Notes under the pieces: generated by a model
The model's database searches: none
What the model saw: the letters and a program-made list of their open reading frames with translations, nothing else
Told to the model about the DNA's origin: nothing
Assembly (NCBI GenBank): GCA_965199875.1
Contig: OZ241346.1
Coordinates: 4,278,001-4,342,000, forward strand
Source of the DNA: VXYL01 sp965199875
Lineage (GTDB): Bacteria > Pseudomonadota > Gammaproteobacteria > Pseudomonadales > Azotimanducaceae
Direction of reading: 5' to 3'
DNA length: 64,000 bases
Part shown: one piece after another, positions 51,514 to 63,685 of the stretch
How positions within the stretch are numbered: position 1 is the first letter of the stretch
How the letters are laid out: every line of letters starts with the position of its first letter
Translations under genes and position numbers: made by a program

Positions 51514-52722
51514 CTAGGCCAGGAGCCGAAACGGCGCTTCGAGGCGGTCGCGAACGGCGGCTAGAAACTGCGCCGCCGGGGCGCCGTCGAGCACGCGATG
51601 GTCCCAGGTGAGGGAGAGGCGCATGCGCGCCGTCTTGACGGGTTTCCCGCCTTCCCAGCGCACGCCGTCGTAGATGCGCCCGACGCCCAGAATGCCGGCC
51701 TGGGGCGGATTCAGTATTGGCGTGAATCCGTCGACGCCGTACATGCCGAGGGAGGTGACGGTGAAGGTGCCGCCCTCGACATCGTCCATGGTCAGGCGGC
51801 CTTGGCGAGCGCGTTCGGCGAGCTCGGCGCTGGCGCGGGCGATCTCCTTCAAGCTCTTGCCGGCGGCGTCCTTGACGACGGGTACGATCAAGCCCTCGTC
51901 CAGCGCGACGGCGACGCCAATGCCGATGTGCTGCCAGCGCACGATGCCGTCGTCGATCAGGGCGGCGTTCATCGCCGGGTGTCTGTCGAGCGCCTTGGCG
52001 GCGGCCGCCAGCACCAGATCGGTGTAGGTGACGCGCACGCCGTCGGCCTCCCACTCGGCGACGAGGGCCCGGCGCAGCTGCACCGCCGCATCCATGTCCA
52101 CTTCCATGTCCATGGTCAGTTGCGCGGAATCGCGCAGGCTGGCGTGCATGCGTTCGGCGATGGTCTTGCGCATGCCGCGCAAGGGGATGCGGTTGCGCGT
52201 TTCCGCGCCCGAATCTTCTGCCGCCCGCGCCGGCGCCGTGGCGGCCGCGCCTGCCGCCGCTTGCTGCACGTCTTCTCGGGTGACGCGGCCGCGCGGCCCG
52301 GTGCCGGACACGTCGGCCAGGTCGACGTTCAACTCCGCCGCCAGCTTGCGCGCTGCCGGCGATGCTGCGATGCGTTTGCCGCTGCGCGCGGAGTCCGCGC
52401 TGGGCGCCGACTTGGGGGCCGGCGGCTCGCGAACGGCCAGGTCGCGTTTGCGCCTGGGTTCCGGGAGCTGCTGCGGAATGGTCTCGCCGTCGGCGTAGAT
52501 GTAGCCCACCACGTCGCCGGGTTCCAAAGTGGTTCCCTCGGCGACCAAGTGCTTCACCGTGCCGGTCGCCTCGGCGTCCACGTCGAGATTCACCTTTTCG
52601 GTTTCCAGTCGATACAGCAGGCCGCCGGACTGCACGCGCTCGCCGTCGCCGACGTACCACTCCTCGACGGTGCCCTCGTGCATGGTCATGCCAACCTTGA
52701 CGAGATAGATTTCCGTGGCCAT
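51514..52722 (-). CDS. acoC: Dihydrolipoamide acyltransferase E2 (acetoin dehydrogenase AcoC-like)
   Basis: A 402-residue E2. One N-terminal lipoyl domain (Lys in LETEKVNLDVDAEATG), a peripheral E3-binding domain (ASPAARKLAAELNVDLADVSGTGPRGRVTREDV), and a catalytic acyltransferase domain ending WDHRVLDGAPAAQFL with the HxxxDG active site. Best match by layout is AcoC or branched-chain E2; the AcoX neighbour favours acetoin-type. Its E3 partner is not in the window. Confidence 0.85.
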   Translation of the reverse strand: MATEIYLVKVGMTMHEGTVEEWYVGDGERVQSGGLLYRLETEKVNLDVDAEATGTVKHLVAEGTTLEPGDVVGYIYADGETIPQQLPEPRRKRDLAVREPPAPKSAPSADSARSGKRIAASPAARKLAAELNVDLADVSGTGPRGRVTREDVQQAAAGAAATAPARAAEDSGAETRNRIPLRGMRKTIAERMHASLRDSAQLTMDMEVDMDAAVQLRRALVAEWEADGVRVTYTDLVLAAAAKALDRHPAMNAALIDDGIVRWQHIGIGVAVALDEGLIVPVVKDAAGKSLKEIARASAELAERARQGRLTMDDVEGGTFTVTSLGMYGVDGFTPILNPPQAGILGVGRIYDGVRWEGGKPVKTARMRLSLTWDHRVLDGAPAAQFLAAVRDRLEAPFRLLA

Positions 52723-52750
52723 TGGTCGCTCGCTGGAGTTCCTAATGCCT

Positions 52751-53725
52751 TCAGGCTGCGTCCGCCAGTGCGCTTGCGCCCGCCGCGTGGGCAAGCACTT
52801 TCGCCACGTCCACCACCCACGGCCCGTCGCGCAGCACGCGAAACGTCGCCGTCTGGCCCGGCTGCAACACCCGTTCGCGTTCGCCGTCGAAGGCCAGCAC
52901 GCCGGGGCCGCTTGCGACCACCGCCTTGCCGAGAGGAAGCCGGTTCGCTGCCGCTATGCCAATGCGCTCGAACCTGCCAGGGGCCAGCGCGGCCAGCACG
53001 GTTTGCCGCGAGTCGGCGCGGAAGCCCAACTTCAGTGCCGCGTCCTCGCCGGCGGCAAGCGGGCTGACGAAGCCGCCCACGGAAGTCATGCCCACGCCGG
53101 CGGGGTCGGCTTGCGTCAACACGGCCAGCTTCAGCCGTTCGGGCCGGTCGAGGGCGCGCGCGCCGACGAAGCGATCGGTGGTCAGCACGGCGTCGATCAG
53201 CGCCAGGTCCGGTGCTTCTCCTTCCACGTCCACATGGATGGCCTTGGCTTGCGCCGCCACGCTTGGCAGACGGACTTCACCCGCGGCCAGCACGGCCGCT
53301 GCCGCGCCGGCCGTGGTGGCTTCGCGCAGCTGCGGAAAGGCGTTGTTGGTGCCGGTGGAGAGCGATATCAGCGGCGCGTTCAGCCAGCCCTTGGCGAACG
53401 CCCGGTTGGTGCCGTCGCCGCCGAGCACCAGCACCGCCGCCGCGCCCTCCAGCGCGCGTGCCGCTTGCGTGGTGTCTTCGGCGCGGGCGGCCACCGCGAT
53501 CGGCAAGGGTTCCGCATCGATGCCGGTGGCGTCAATGGCGCGTTTGCAGACGTGGTGCAGGTCCGGCAGGTAGCGGATGGCGCAGTCCGCGAATGCCCGA
53601 ATGCCGATCAGCGCCCGGCGCAGCATCGCCGTCTTCTCCTGGTTGTCGAACACCGATGCCCGAGCGCTGATGCGCCGGACGTCCTTGCCGGACGCGGGGT
53701 TCGCTACCAGGCCGATGGACGGCAT
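52751..53725 (-). CDS. acoX: AcoX-like ATP-NAD kinase family protein
   Basis: A 324-residue protein. IGLVANPASGKDVRR at the start and VLGGDGTNRAF (GGDGT) are the NAD kinase / diacylglycerol-kinase-type nucleotide signature. AcoX is found in acetoin dehydrogenase operons with an unclear role; it is related to NAD kinases but a catalytic function is unproven. ATG at 53725 overlaps the E1 beta stop (TGATG), so it is coupled to that gene. Confidence 0.83.
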   Translation of the reverse strand: MPSIGLVANPASGKDVRRISARASVFDNQEKTAMLRRALIGIRAFADCAIRYLPDLHHVCKRAIDATGIDAEPLPIAVAARAEDTTQAARALEGAAAVLVLGGDGTNRAFAKGWLNAPLISLSTGTNNAFPQLREATTAGAAAAVLAAGEVRLPSVAAQAKAIHVDVEGEAPDLALIDAVLTTDRFVGARALDRPERLKLAVLTQADPAGVGMTSVGGFVSPLAAGEDAALKLGFRADSRQTVLAALAPGRFERIGIAAANRLPLGKAVVASGPGVLAFDGERERVLQPGQTATFRVLRDGPWVVDVAKVLAHAAGASALADAA

Positions 53726-54705
53726 CAGCCAACCAGGGAGCGGGCGGCGGCGACGATCTTGTCGGCGTTCGGCAGGTATGCCTGCTCCAGCACGGAGCTG
53801 AACGGCACCGGCGAGAAAGGCGCTCCGACCCGGCCCACCGGCGCGTCCAGATCGTCGAAGGCGAGTTCCTGGATCTGCGCGGCGATCTCGCCGCCGAGGC
53901 CAGCGAAGCGCACCGCCTCGTGGACGACGATGGCGCGGTGGGTCTTGCGTACCGACTCCACCACCGCGTCGGTGTCGAGGGGCTGCAACGAGCGCAGGTC
54001 GATGACTTCGGCGTCCAGCCCTTCGGCGGCCAACGCATCCGCGGCGCTCAGCGCCTCGCCCACCATGCGGCTGTACGCCACCAGAGTGAGATCGGTTCCT
54101 TCGCGCACGACGTTGGCCTTGCCGATGGGCACTTCGTAGGCGCCCTCGGGAACCGGCCCGCTGTTGCGCAACGAGAGCTTGTTCATCACCGCGAAGACCG
54201 GATTGTCGTCCCGGGCCGCGGCGATCAGCAGGCCCTTGGCGTCGTGGGGCGTCGCCGGCGCGACGACCTTCAGCCCCGGCAGGTGACAGATCCACACTTC
54301 GAGGCTTTGCGAGTGCTGCGCCGCCATGTTCATGCCAGCCCCGGACATGGTGACGACGGTGATCGGCAGTTTCGCCGCGCCGCCGAACATGTAGCGCATC
54401 TTCGCCATCTGATTGGCGATTTCGTCCATGCACTCGCCCATGAAGTCCATGAACATGATGTCGATGATGGGGCGCAGTCCGGTTGCCGCCGCGCCAACGC
54501 CGAGGCCGACGATGCCTTCCTCGGAAATGGGCGTGTCGATCACCCGCTTGGCGCCGAACTCGTCGAGCAGCCCCCGGTACGAACCGAACACGCCGCCAGC
54601 GCCGGCGACGTCCTCGCCAGCGACGAAGGCGTTGTCCTGTTCGGCGAGGATGGTGCGCGTTGCTTCGGCGATGGCCGCAACGTAGGTGGTTTCGCGTTCT
54701 GCCAT
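53725..54705 (-). CDS. acoB: 2-oxoacid/acetoin dehydrogenase E1 component beta subunit
   Basis: A 326-residue transketolase-like E1 beta subunit. Visible: VAGEDVAGAGGVFGSYRGL, DTPISEEGIVGLGVGAA (cofactor and subunit interface) and C-terminal APVGRVGAPFSPVPFS. With E1 alpha it binds thiamine diphosphate and transfers the acyl group to lipoyl-E2. Second in the operon, 30 bases after E1 alpha. Confidence 0.9.
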   Translation of the reverse strand: MAERETTYVAAIAEATRTILAEQDNAFVAGEDVAGAGGVFGSYRGLLDEFGAKRVIDTPISEEGIVGLGVGAAATGLRPIIDIMFMDFMGECMDEIANQMAKMRYMFGGAAKLPITVVTMSGAGMNMAAQHSQSLEVWICHLPGLKVVAPATPHDAKGLLIAAARDDNPVFAVMNKLSLRNSGPVPEGAYEVPIGKANVVREGTDLTLVAYSRMVGEALSAADALAAEGLDAEVIDLRSLQPLDTDAVVESVRKTHRAIVVHEAVRFAGLGGEIAAQIQELAFDDLDAPVGRVGAPFSPVPFSSVLEQAYLPNADKIVAAARSLVG

Positions 54706-54735
54706 GATTTCTCCGTGATCGTCTGCCCGCCCGGC

Positions 54736-55704
54736 TCAGGCGTAGACGTCGTCGAGGAGGGTTTCGGGATCCGGCGTCGGGCTCGATTCGGCGAACTCGA
54801 TGCCGGCCTTCACGTCGGCGAGGATCTGCTCGTGCAGCGCCTTGGCCTGTTCCTTGGAGAGCACTCCCAGCTCGTCGAGGCGCGCCTCGAACAGGTGGAT
54901 GGGATCGCGCTTCTGCCATTCCTCGAGTTCCGCGTCCGTGCGGTACGAGAGGCCCATGCCGCGCACTCCGACGTGGTCGAAGAAGCGATAGGTCTTGGCT
55001 TCGAGGAGCGTCGGGCCTTCCCCTTGGCGGGCCCGTTCAATGGCCGCCGCGGCCGCCTCGAAGACGGCGATCGCGTCCATGCCGTCCACGACGACGCCGG
55101 GCATGCCGTAGCCGGCGGCGCGATCGGCGACATCGACGATGGCCTGGTGGCCGGCCTGCGGCGTGTATTCGCCATAGCCGTTGTTCTCGCAGACGAAGAT
55201 GGCTGGCAGCTGGTAGAGCGCTGCCATGTTGGCCGCCTCGTGAAACGAACCTTCGTTGCTGGCGCCGTCGCCGAAGAACGACACCGCCACCCGGTCCGTG
55301 TCGCGGAACTTGGCGGAGAACGCCGCGCCGACGGCGATGGGCGGACCGGCGCCGACGATGCCGTTGGCGCCCAGCATGCCGAGTTCCATGTTCGAGATGT
55401 GCATGCTGCCGCCCTTGCCCCGGCAGTAGCCGGTGGCGCGCCCGTACAGTTCCGCGAACATCCGGTCGAACTCGCCGCCTTTGGCGATCAGGTGGCCGTG
55501 GCCGCGGTGGGTGCTGGTGATCCAGTCGTCGTCGGAGAGATGCGCCATCACCCCGGCGGCTACGGCCTCCTGGCCCACGTAGAGGTGCAGGGCACCGGGA
55601 ATCTTGCCGGCCTCCGCCATGCGTCCGGCTTCGGTCTCGAAGACGCGAATGCGCACCATGCGCCGGTGGATGTCGCGCAGGAGCTCGTCGGTCAATTGGT
55701 CCAT
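54736..55704 (-). CDS. acoA: 2-oxoacid/acetoin dehydrogenase E1 component alpha subunit
   Basis: A 322-residue E1 alpha subunit. GKGGSMHIS and the thiamine diphosphate motif GDGASNEGSFHEAANMAAL ... CENN are present, with the STHRGHGHLIAKGG active-site loop. ATG at 55704 has AGGGGG upstream. First gene of E1 alpha-E1 beta-acoX-E2-binding protein. The divergent glycosyltransferase begins 246 bases away. Confidence 0.9.
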   Translation of the reverse strand: MDQLTDELLRDIHRRMVRIRVFETEAGRMAEAGKIPGALHLYVGQEAVAAGVMAHLSDDDWITSTHRGHGHLIAKGGEFDRMFAELYGRATGYCRGKGGSMHISNMELGMLGANGIVGAGPPIAVGAAFSAKFRDTDRVAVSFFGDGASNEGSFHEAANMAALYQLPAIFVCENNGYGEYTPQAGHQAIVDVADRAAGYGMPGVVVDGMDAIAVFEAAAAAIERARQGEGPTLLEAKTYRFFDHVGVRGMGLSYRTDAELEEWQKRDPIHLFEARLDELGVLSKEQAKALHEQILADVKAGIEFAESSPTPDPETLLDDVYA

Positions 55705-55950
55705 TCCATCCCCCTGCAAATCTATGTGCTCTGGAATCGCTGGCCGGACCCTCGGTCAAGTCCTGTTCCAACCGTCCTTCGTCAACCGGTGTCGTCGAGT
55801 GTACGGCAAGTCGAATGGACGTGTCTGCCGTGCCTGCCGGCGCTTGCAGCCCAACGCAGGCCGCTCTGCTAGCATGGTGCTGCGCGGCTGGGGCGAGGGC
55901 AAGCGGACGCCCCGGGCGGCAAGGCAAGCGTTGTATCTCAAGGGGGCGCA

Positions 55951-56931
55951 GTGGCGCGATTCCAGTCGGACCGAACCGGGCCTCTGCTGCTCTCGGTGGT
56001 CGTTCCTTGCTTCAACGAGGAGGCCGTGTTGGGCGAGCTCGGCAAGCGGCTCGCGGCCGCCTTGGCGGCCATTCCCGATCTGGACTACGAGGTCCTCTAC
56101 GTCGACGACGGCAGCGAAGACCGGACGCTGGAGATTCTGCGTGGCTTGCAAGGCGACGACGACCGGGTTCGGGTGATCTCGCTGTCGCGCAACTTCGGCC
56201 AGCAGGCGGCGATCACCGCAGGCATGGAAAGGGCGGAGGGAGACGCGCTCGTCGTGCTCGATGCCGACTTGCAGTATCCGCCGGAAGTGATCGCGGACTT
56301 GGTGGATCGCTGGCGAGACGGCGCCGACGTCGTCGCCGCCGTCCGCGAAAAGCGCTACGGCGAGCCGGCGCCCAAGCGCTTCACGTCCTGGCTGTTCTAC
56401 CGCTTGCTGAACTGGTTGTCCGACGTCGACATCCACCGGGATGTCAATGAGTTCGGATTGATCGACAGGAGGGTGATCAACGCGATCCTGGCCATGCCGG
56501 AGCGCCACCGCCTGCTGCGCGGCATGTTGGCGTGGGCGGGTTTTCGGCAGCAGTTCGTGCGTTTCGAGGCGGCGCCACGGTACGCCGGCAAGACGAAGTA
56601 CCGGCTTTCGGCAATGATCCGCCTGGCCTTGGACGGCGTCTACTCGTTCTCGCTGCTGCCTCTGCGCATTGCTACCTGGCTTGGCGCCGCCTCCGTCGGG
56701 CTTGGTTTTCTGGGCATCGTCGACGCCTTGACCGTGGGCGTCTTCGCCGACGACTTGAGCGGCTCGGCCGCCTTGTTTCTTGCGCTGCTGTTCATGGGCG
56801 GGGCGCAGCTGCTCACCGTCGGAATACTCGGCGGATACCTCGGCCGCGTCTACGGCGAGGTCAAGCGGCGGCCCTTGTACCTCGTGCAGGAGGAGATCGG
56901 CTTCCCCAAGCCCGGCGGCGACGGCGCATGA
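55951..56931 (+). CDS. Family 2 glycosyltransferase with C-terminal membrane helices (DPM1/GtrB/ArnC type)
   Basis: A 326-residue enzyme. GT2 domain: VVVPCFNEEAVL, LYVDDGSEDRT, VISLSRNFGQQAAITAGM, and DADLQYPPEV (DxD-like). Two C-terminal membrane segments (about residues 230-290). Such enzymes transfer a sugar to polyprenyl phosphate, feeding glycan or lipid A modification. The acceptor is not known. GTG start at 55951 follows AAGGGGG. Not in an operon with other glycan genes. Confidence 0.88.
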   Translation: MARFQSDRTGPLLLSVVVPCFNEEAVLGELGKRLAAALAAIPDLDYEVLYVDDGSEDRTLEILRGLQGDDDRVRVISLSRNFGQQAAITAGMERAEGDALVVLDADLQYPPEVIADLVDRWRDGADVVAAVREKRYGEPAPKRFTSWLFYRLLNWLSDVDIHRDVNEFGLIDRRVINAILAMPERHRLLRGMLAWAGFRQQFVRFEAAPRYAGKTKYRLSAMIRLALDGVYSFSLLPLRIATWLGAASVGLGFLGIVDALTVGVFADDLSGSAALFLALLFMGGAQLLTVGILGGYLGRVYGEVKRRPLYLVQEEIGFPKPGGDGA

Positions 56932-57008
56932 CGCCCTGACAAGCGGCAATGGACCGTCCATGCGTGACGGACCTGGAGAGCGGCACTCGGCGCGGAAGAG
57001 GCACCGAG

Positions 57009-58397
57009 TCAAGCAGTAAAGATGCAGCCCCCGGCAGCGCTGTGCTTGTTCAGCAGCTTGTGCAGATGCAGCCCCTCCAGGACGAACTCGACGGCTGCCG
57101 GCCGCGCGGCTTCTTCCTGGCTGAGCGATTCCACCGCGGCCGACATTCCCGCCAGCGTCTCCGCGATGCGCTGGTAGTCGGCCACTCCTGCGCTTTCGCT
57201 CGTCTCGACGCGCACTCCTTCGTGAAAGGCGAGCACCACTTCCTCGAGGTCGTCGACGTGCAGATGGCGGTCGAACACCGCCTTGACCGCCGCTTGGACG
57301 ATGCCCGCGGTGATGCGGTCTTCCTGCCCCTCGTCCATCGCCTCGAACTCGACCTTGCCCTGCAGCGAGGGTTGCAGAAAGGGCAGGTCGGAGACCCGCG
57401 GCACCACGTCGCGTTCGCCGATGCGCAGGGCGCGCCGAAAGGCATTGGCGAGCAGCGCCTCGTAGTTGGCCACCGAGGCGCGCACGGAAACGCCGGAACG
57501 CTGGTTGACGTCCGGCGAGCGACGCGCCTGATGGGTGATTTCCGCCACGATCTGCTTCATCCAGTCCGGCACCAGGACGCGGTAGTCGCCCATGTCCAGC
57601 GCCGTGGCTTCCTGCTCCATGATGTCGATTTCGTGCTCGATGGCGTCTGGATAGTGGGTGCGGATCTGCGCCCCGTAGCGGTCTTTCAGCGGCGTGATGA
57701 TGCGCCCGCGGTTGGTGTAGTCCTCGGGATTGGCGGTGGCGATCAGGAACACGTCCAGCGGCAGCCGCACTTTGTGGCCGCGTATCTGCACGTCGCGTTC
57801 CTCGAGCACGTTCAGCAGCCCGACCTGGATGCGCTCGGCGAGGTCCGGCAGTTCGTTGATGGCGAAGATGCCGCGGTTGACCCGGGGCAGCAGGCCGAAG
57901 TGCAGCGTCAGTTCGTCGTTCAGATAGCGCCCCTCGGCGATCTTGATCGGATCCACTTCGCCGATGAGGTCGGCGATGGTGATGTCCGGCGTCGCCAGTT
58001 TCTCGCCGTAGCGCTCTTCCCGGGGCAGCCACGCGATGGGCGTGTCGTCGCCGCTTTCCTGCACGATGGCGCGGGCCTGGGCGCTCACGGGCCGAAACGG
58101 ATTCTCCGGAATCTCGGTGCCGGCGATGATCGGCGTTTCGGCATCGAGCAGATTCGTCAGCGCCCGGACGATGCGCGACTTCGCCTGCCCGCGCTCGCCA
58201 AGCAGCATGATGTCCTGACCGCCGAGAATCGCGTTGGCGATCTGCGGAATCACCGTTTCGTCGTAGCCGACGATGCCTGGAAAGAGCGCCTCCCCGCGTT
58301 GCAGCTTGGCCACCAGGTTGCGCCGCAGCTCCACCTTCACCGGCAAGACCCGATAGCCGCTGGCCTTCAGCGCGCCGATGGTCTTGGCTTGTTTCAT
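57009..58397 (-). CDS. MoxR-type AAA+ ATPase (magnesium-chelatase-like), orphan
   Basis: A 462-residue ATPase with Walker A MLLGERGQAKSRIVRAL (GERGQAKS), sensor regions (INELPDLAERIQVGLLNVLEERD) and an extended C-terminal helical part. This GERGQAKSR subgroup is normally encoded beside a VWA protein and resembles magnesium chelatase subunit I. No VWA partner is adjacent: a glycosyltransferase on one side, the SeqA/ADP-ribosylglycohydrolase fusion on the other. ATG at 58397 has AAAGGAAG upstream. Function unknown. Confidence 0.85.
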   Translation of the reverse strand: MKQAKTIGALKASGYRVLPVKVELRRNLVAKLQRGEALFPGIVGYDETVIPQIANAILGGQDIMLLGERGQAKSRIVRALTNLLDAETPIIAGTEIPENPFRPVSAQARAIVQESGDDTPIAWLPREERYGEKLATPDITIADLIGEVDPIKIAEGRYLNDELTLHFGLLPRVNRGIFAINELPDLAERIQVGLLNVLEERDVQIRGHKVRLPLDVFLIATANPEDYTNRGRIITPLKDRYGAQIRTHYPDAIEHEIDIMEQEATALDMGDYRVLVPDWMKQIVAEITHQARRSPDVNQRSGVSVRASVANYEALLANAFRRALRIGERDVVPRVSDLPFLQPSLQGKVEFEAMDEGQEDRITAGIVQAAVKAVFDRHLHVDDLEEVVLAFHEGVRVETSESAGVADYQRIAETLAGMSAAVESLSQEEAARPAAVEFVLEGLHLHKLLNKHSAAGGCIFTA

Positions 58398-58519
58398 AGG
58401 CTTCGACTTCCTTTGGATCGCCCGCGGACTCGTCCGGCAGCGGCGGCAGTGTAAGCAGTTTGCGGAACGACGCGCAACGCAGGAAACGGCCCAAGTTTGC
58501 CGGCCATAGCCGCTGAACT

Positions 58520-60178
58520 CTACAGGTCGACCACAATGTCCTCGCCGAACTTCAGCCCCGCCACGTCGGCGGCTGCGCGGATGATCGCCACCTTTTGCGG
58601 TGTGTTGGTGTTTGTACCGAGGAACCAGCCGTCGGCGATTTCCACGCTTTGCTTGGCTTGGAGGTCCTCCCGCCCCGGATACAGATCTTCGCGACGTCGA
58701 GCCAACGTCCTGCGAGTTCTGCCATTGCACCGCGGGTCTCCCGAGAGGCGGCCCAAGAAACTGGTGTCCGCTCGTTGTAGCTGCAGAAGGACGATGCACA
58801 AGGCTTCTTTCGCATTTCTGTAGCGAAACGTGGCCTCCTTGACTCGCACCGTTCCCTTCGGATGCGTTCGTATGGTTCGTTGCTTTTGAACGGACTGTCG
58901 AGACGCCAGCACACGGTCGGCCAGCCTTTCGAGCCGCTCTCGCGCTGGCCAGTTGGCTACCGGCGGCGTGTGGTCGCGTATCGTGGCGACGGCGTCGCGC
59001 CAGCGAGTCGGAATCCCTTGCTGGCCGAACCTTGCGCCCAGCACGCCACCAGCGATGGCGCCGTTGGTGTCCGTGTCGCCACCGGCGCTGACGATGGCAC
59101 TCAAACCGTCCTCGAAGTTGGCAGGATGGCGTGCGCTCCACAGCGCGGCGCGCATCGTCTTGACCGTGTATCCGGCGGCAGGGTGGTCGATGTCCAAGTC
59201 GTCGACGGTGGTGCCGCTGCGCAGCGCCGCTTGCGCCGAGTCGCGAATCTCGTTCGGCATTCCGTCGCCAAGCGGGTAGCAGCGCAGCTCGTCGCGCAGC
59301 CCGTGCGCGACCTTGTCGGCGGTTGCCGTCAGTTCGGCGCGGTCGACCGCTTCGCCGCGCAGACAACGCGCGACGCTCAGGTTGATCAACACGGTCGACC
59401 ACAGACACCGTGGGTCCCAGTGCGTCACTGCGGCACTGACGACGCTGTTGCGAACCACCGCGACGTCGTCATCCAGCCACCGCAGCGCGACCGGAGCGCA
59501 GCGCATGGCCGCGCCGTTTCCGGCAGCCGTCGAGTCGCGTTCTTCCCAGGCGATGCGAGGCGCGTCGATGGCCGCGTGGCCGCTCGGTGCGCGTGGTGGA
59601 CGGCCCGTCGGAACCGTTCCGAAACGGCGCCATTGGCGCAGCTCGCGGCGTGGCGCAGTGCCGCCGAACAAGCGCAGCGCATGTCCGGTCTGACCGCCCA
59701 TCCCAGCGCCGTTCAGTTCCGCCCACGCCCAGAATCGGCGCGCCAGGTCGTCGATGTCGTAGGCATCTGCGGCAATGCCCGCCTCGGCAAGGAGGATCGA
59801 CTGGGCAAGGTCGTCGTCGTCGGGCCAGCCAGCCTTGGCTGCGATTTCGCGGATGCCATCCGGGAACTCGGCGGCGATGGCGGCGCGGTTCCAGCGCCCG
59901 CCTTCGTAGGGAAGCCCAAGCAAGTTGCCGACGGCGATACCCACCATCAAGCCGCGCGCCCGGTCCGCCAAGCCGCCCGCTTGCGGATGGTCGCGTCCTT
60001 CCGCAACCGAAGCGTGTTCGTGCGAATGCGGTACGACGGGGCGTTCCGACGGTTCGGTGGCGTCGGCGGCCTTAAGGCCAAGCAGCCGACGCAGCACCGC
60101 GTTCGGCGTCTCGTCGAAGCCGCTTTGGTTTGCGACGATGGCTTGGTATACGTCGAAGTCGATGTCGATGCTCTTCAT
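58520..60178 (-). CDS. SeqA-like / ADP-ribosylglycohydrolase fusion protein
   Basis: 552 residues in three parts. Residues 1-35 (start MKSIDIDFDVYQAIVANQ, then ETPNAVLRRLLGL) resemble the SeqA N-terminal oligomerisation segment. Residues of about 75-425 are an ADP-ribosylglycohydrolase (DraG) domain with GNLLGLPYEGG, acidic DDDD (120-123) and GGDTDT (366-371) metal-binding motifs; the first canonical metal-ligand Thr before DD appears replaced by Pro. Residues of about 445-552 resemble the SeqA C-terminal domain, with GRTR (486-489), LYPGREDL and TNTNT (522-526); in SeqA these loops contact hemimethylated GATC. The role may be methylation-directed removal of ADP-ribose (inference). Divergent from uvrA. 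Confidence 0.72.
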   Translation of the reverse strand: MKSIDIDFDVYQAIVANQSGFDETPNAVLRRLLGLKAADATEPSERPVVPHSHEHASVAEGRDHPQAGGLADRARGLMVGIAVGNLLGLPYEGGRWNRAAIAAEFPDGIREIAAKAGWPDDDDLAQSILLAEAGIAADAYDIDDLARRFWAWAELNGAGMGGQTGHALRLFGGTAPRRELRQWRRFGTVPTGRPPRAPSGHAAIDAPRIAWEERDSTAAGNGAAMRCAPVALRWLDDDVAVVRNSVVSAAVTHWDPRCLWSTVLINLSVARCLRGEAVDRAELTATADKVAHGLRDELRCYPLGDGMPNEIRDSAQAALRSGTTVDDLDIDHPAAGYTVKTMRAALWSARHPANFEDGLSAIVSAGGDTDTNGAIAGGVLGARFGQQGIPTRWRDAVATIRDHTPPVANWPARERLERLADRVLASRQSVQKQRTIRTHPKGTVRVKEATFRYRNAKEALCIVLLQLQRADTSFLGRLSGDPRCNGRTRRTLARRREDLYPGREDLQAKQSVEIADGWFLGTNTNTPQKVAIIRAAADVAGLKFGEDIVVDL

Positions 60179-60561
60179 CTTCGTGCTGTGGCCCGTCCGC
60201 CAATGTCTGCATCGAGCATAGCAGCAGCTTGGTGATGGACTGCCTCTCGTCGCCCAAAACGACGGGCAGCATCGGCACGGTCTCGTGTACTCCGTCCCTT
60301 GAGAGCTGCGCACGACGTGCCAAGCTACGGTTTCCGCGGAGCCTCCGCCTTGCTTCGCAGGCAGGGAAAGGAACTGGATGCGTTGAACAACGTCGACGAC
60401 CTGCGCGAGACGGACGATCCGACGATCCCACCAGCGGCATGGCGCTGATCGCCGGCGTACTGATGCGCGACCGCGCATTCGCGCATCGCAGCGCATTCCC
60501 GGTGTTGCGAAATGTTCGTCGCCATCGTACTTTGATCCGCTTTGGCTTGGGCTCTAGGCAC
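60179..60561. other. Divergent region before uvrA
   Basis: About 380 bases. The uvrA frame stays open through it to 60130 but only sequence from 60562 on looks like UvrA. No LexA box (CTGT-N8-ACAG) was found here. An ATG at 60439 is an alternative uvrA start. No clear promoter. Confidence 0.5.
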
Positions 60562-63612
<3,051 letters not shown>

Positions 63613-63685
63613 CTGGGCCAAACCAAAGTTCCAAGAGCGCCTAAGGCGACATGGGCCGGCTCATCCGGCGCCGGCGAAAAGTCGG

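Noticed and set aside
60130..60561. In-frame upstream extension of uvrA
   Set aside because: Lacks UvrA-like sequence and would overlap the divergent fusion gene's start; TTG at 60562 gives a plausible N-terminus.
60179..60561. LexA box expected before uvrA
   Set aside because: No CTGT-N8-ACAG was found in the interval.
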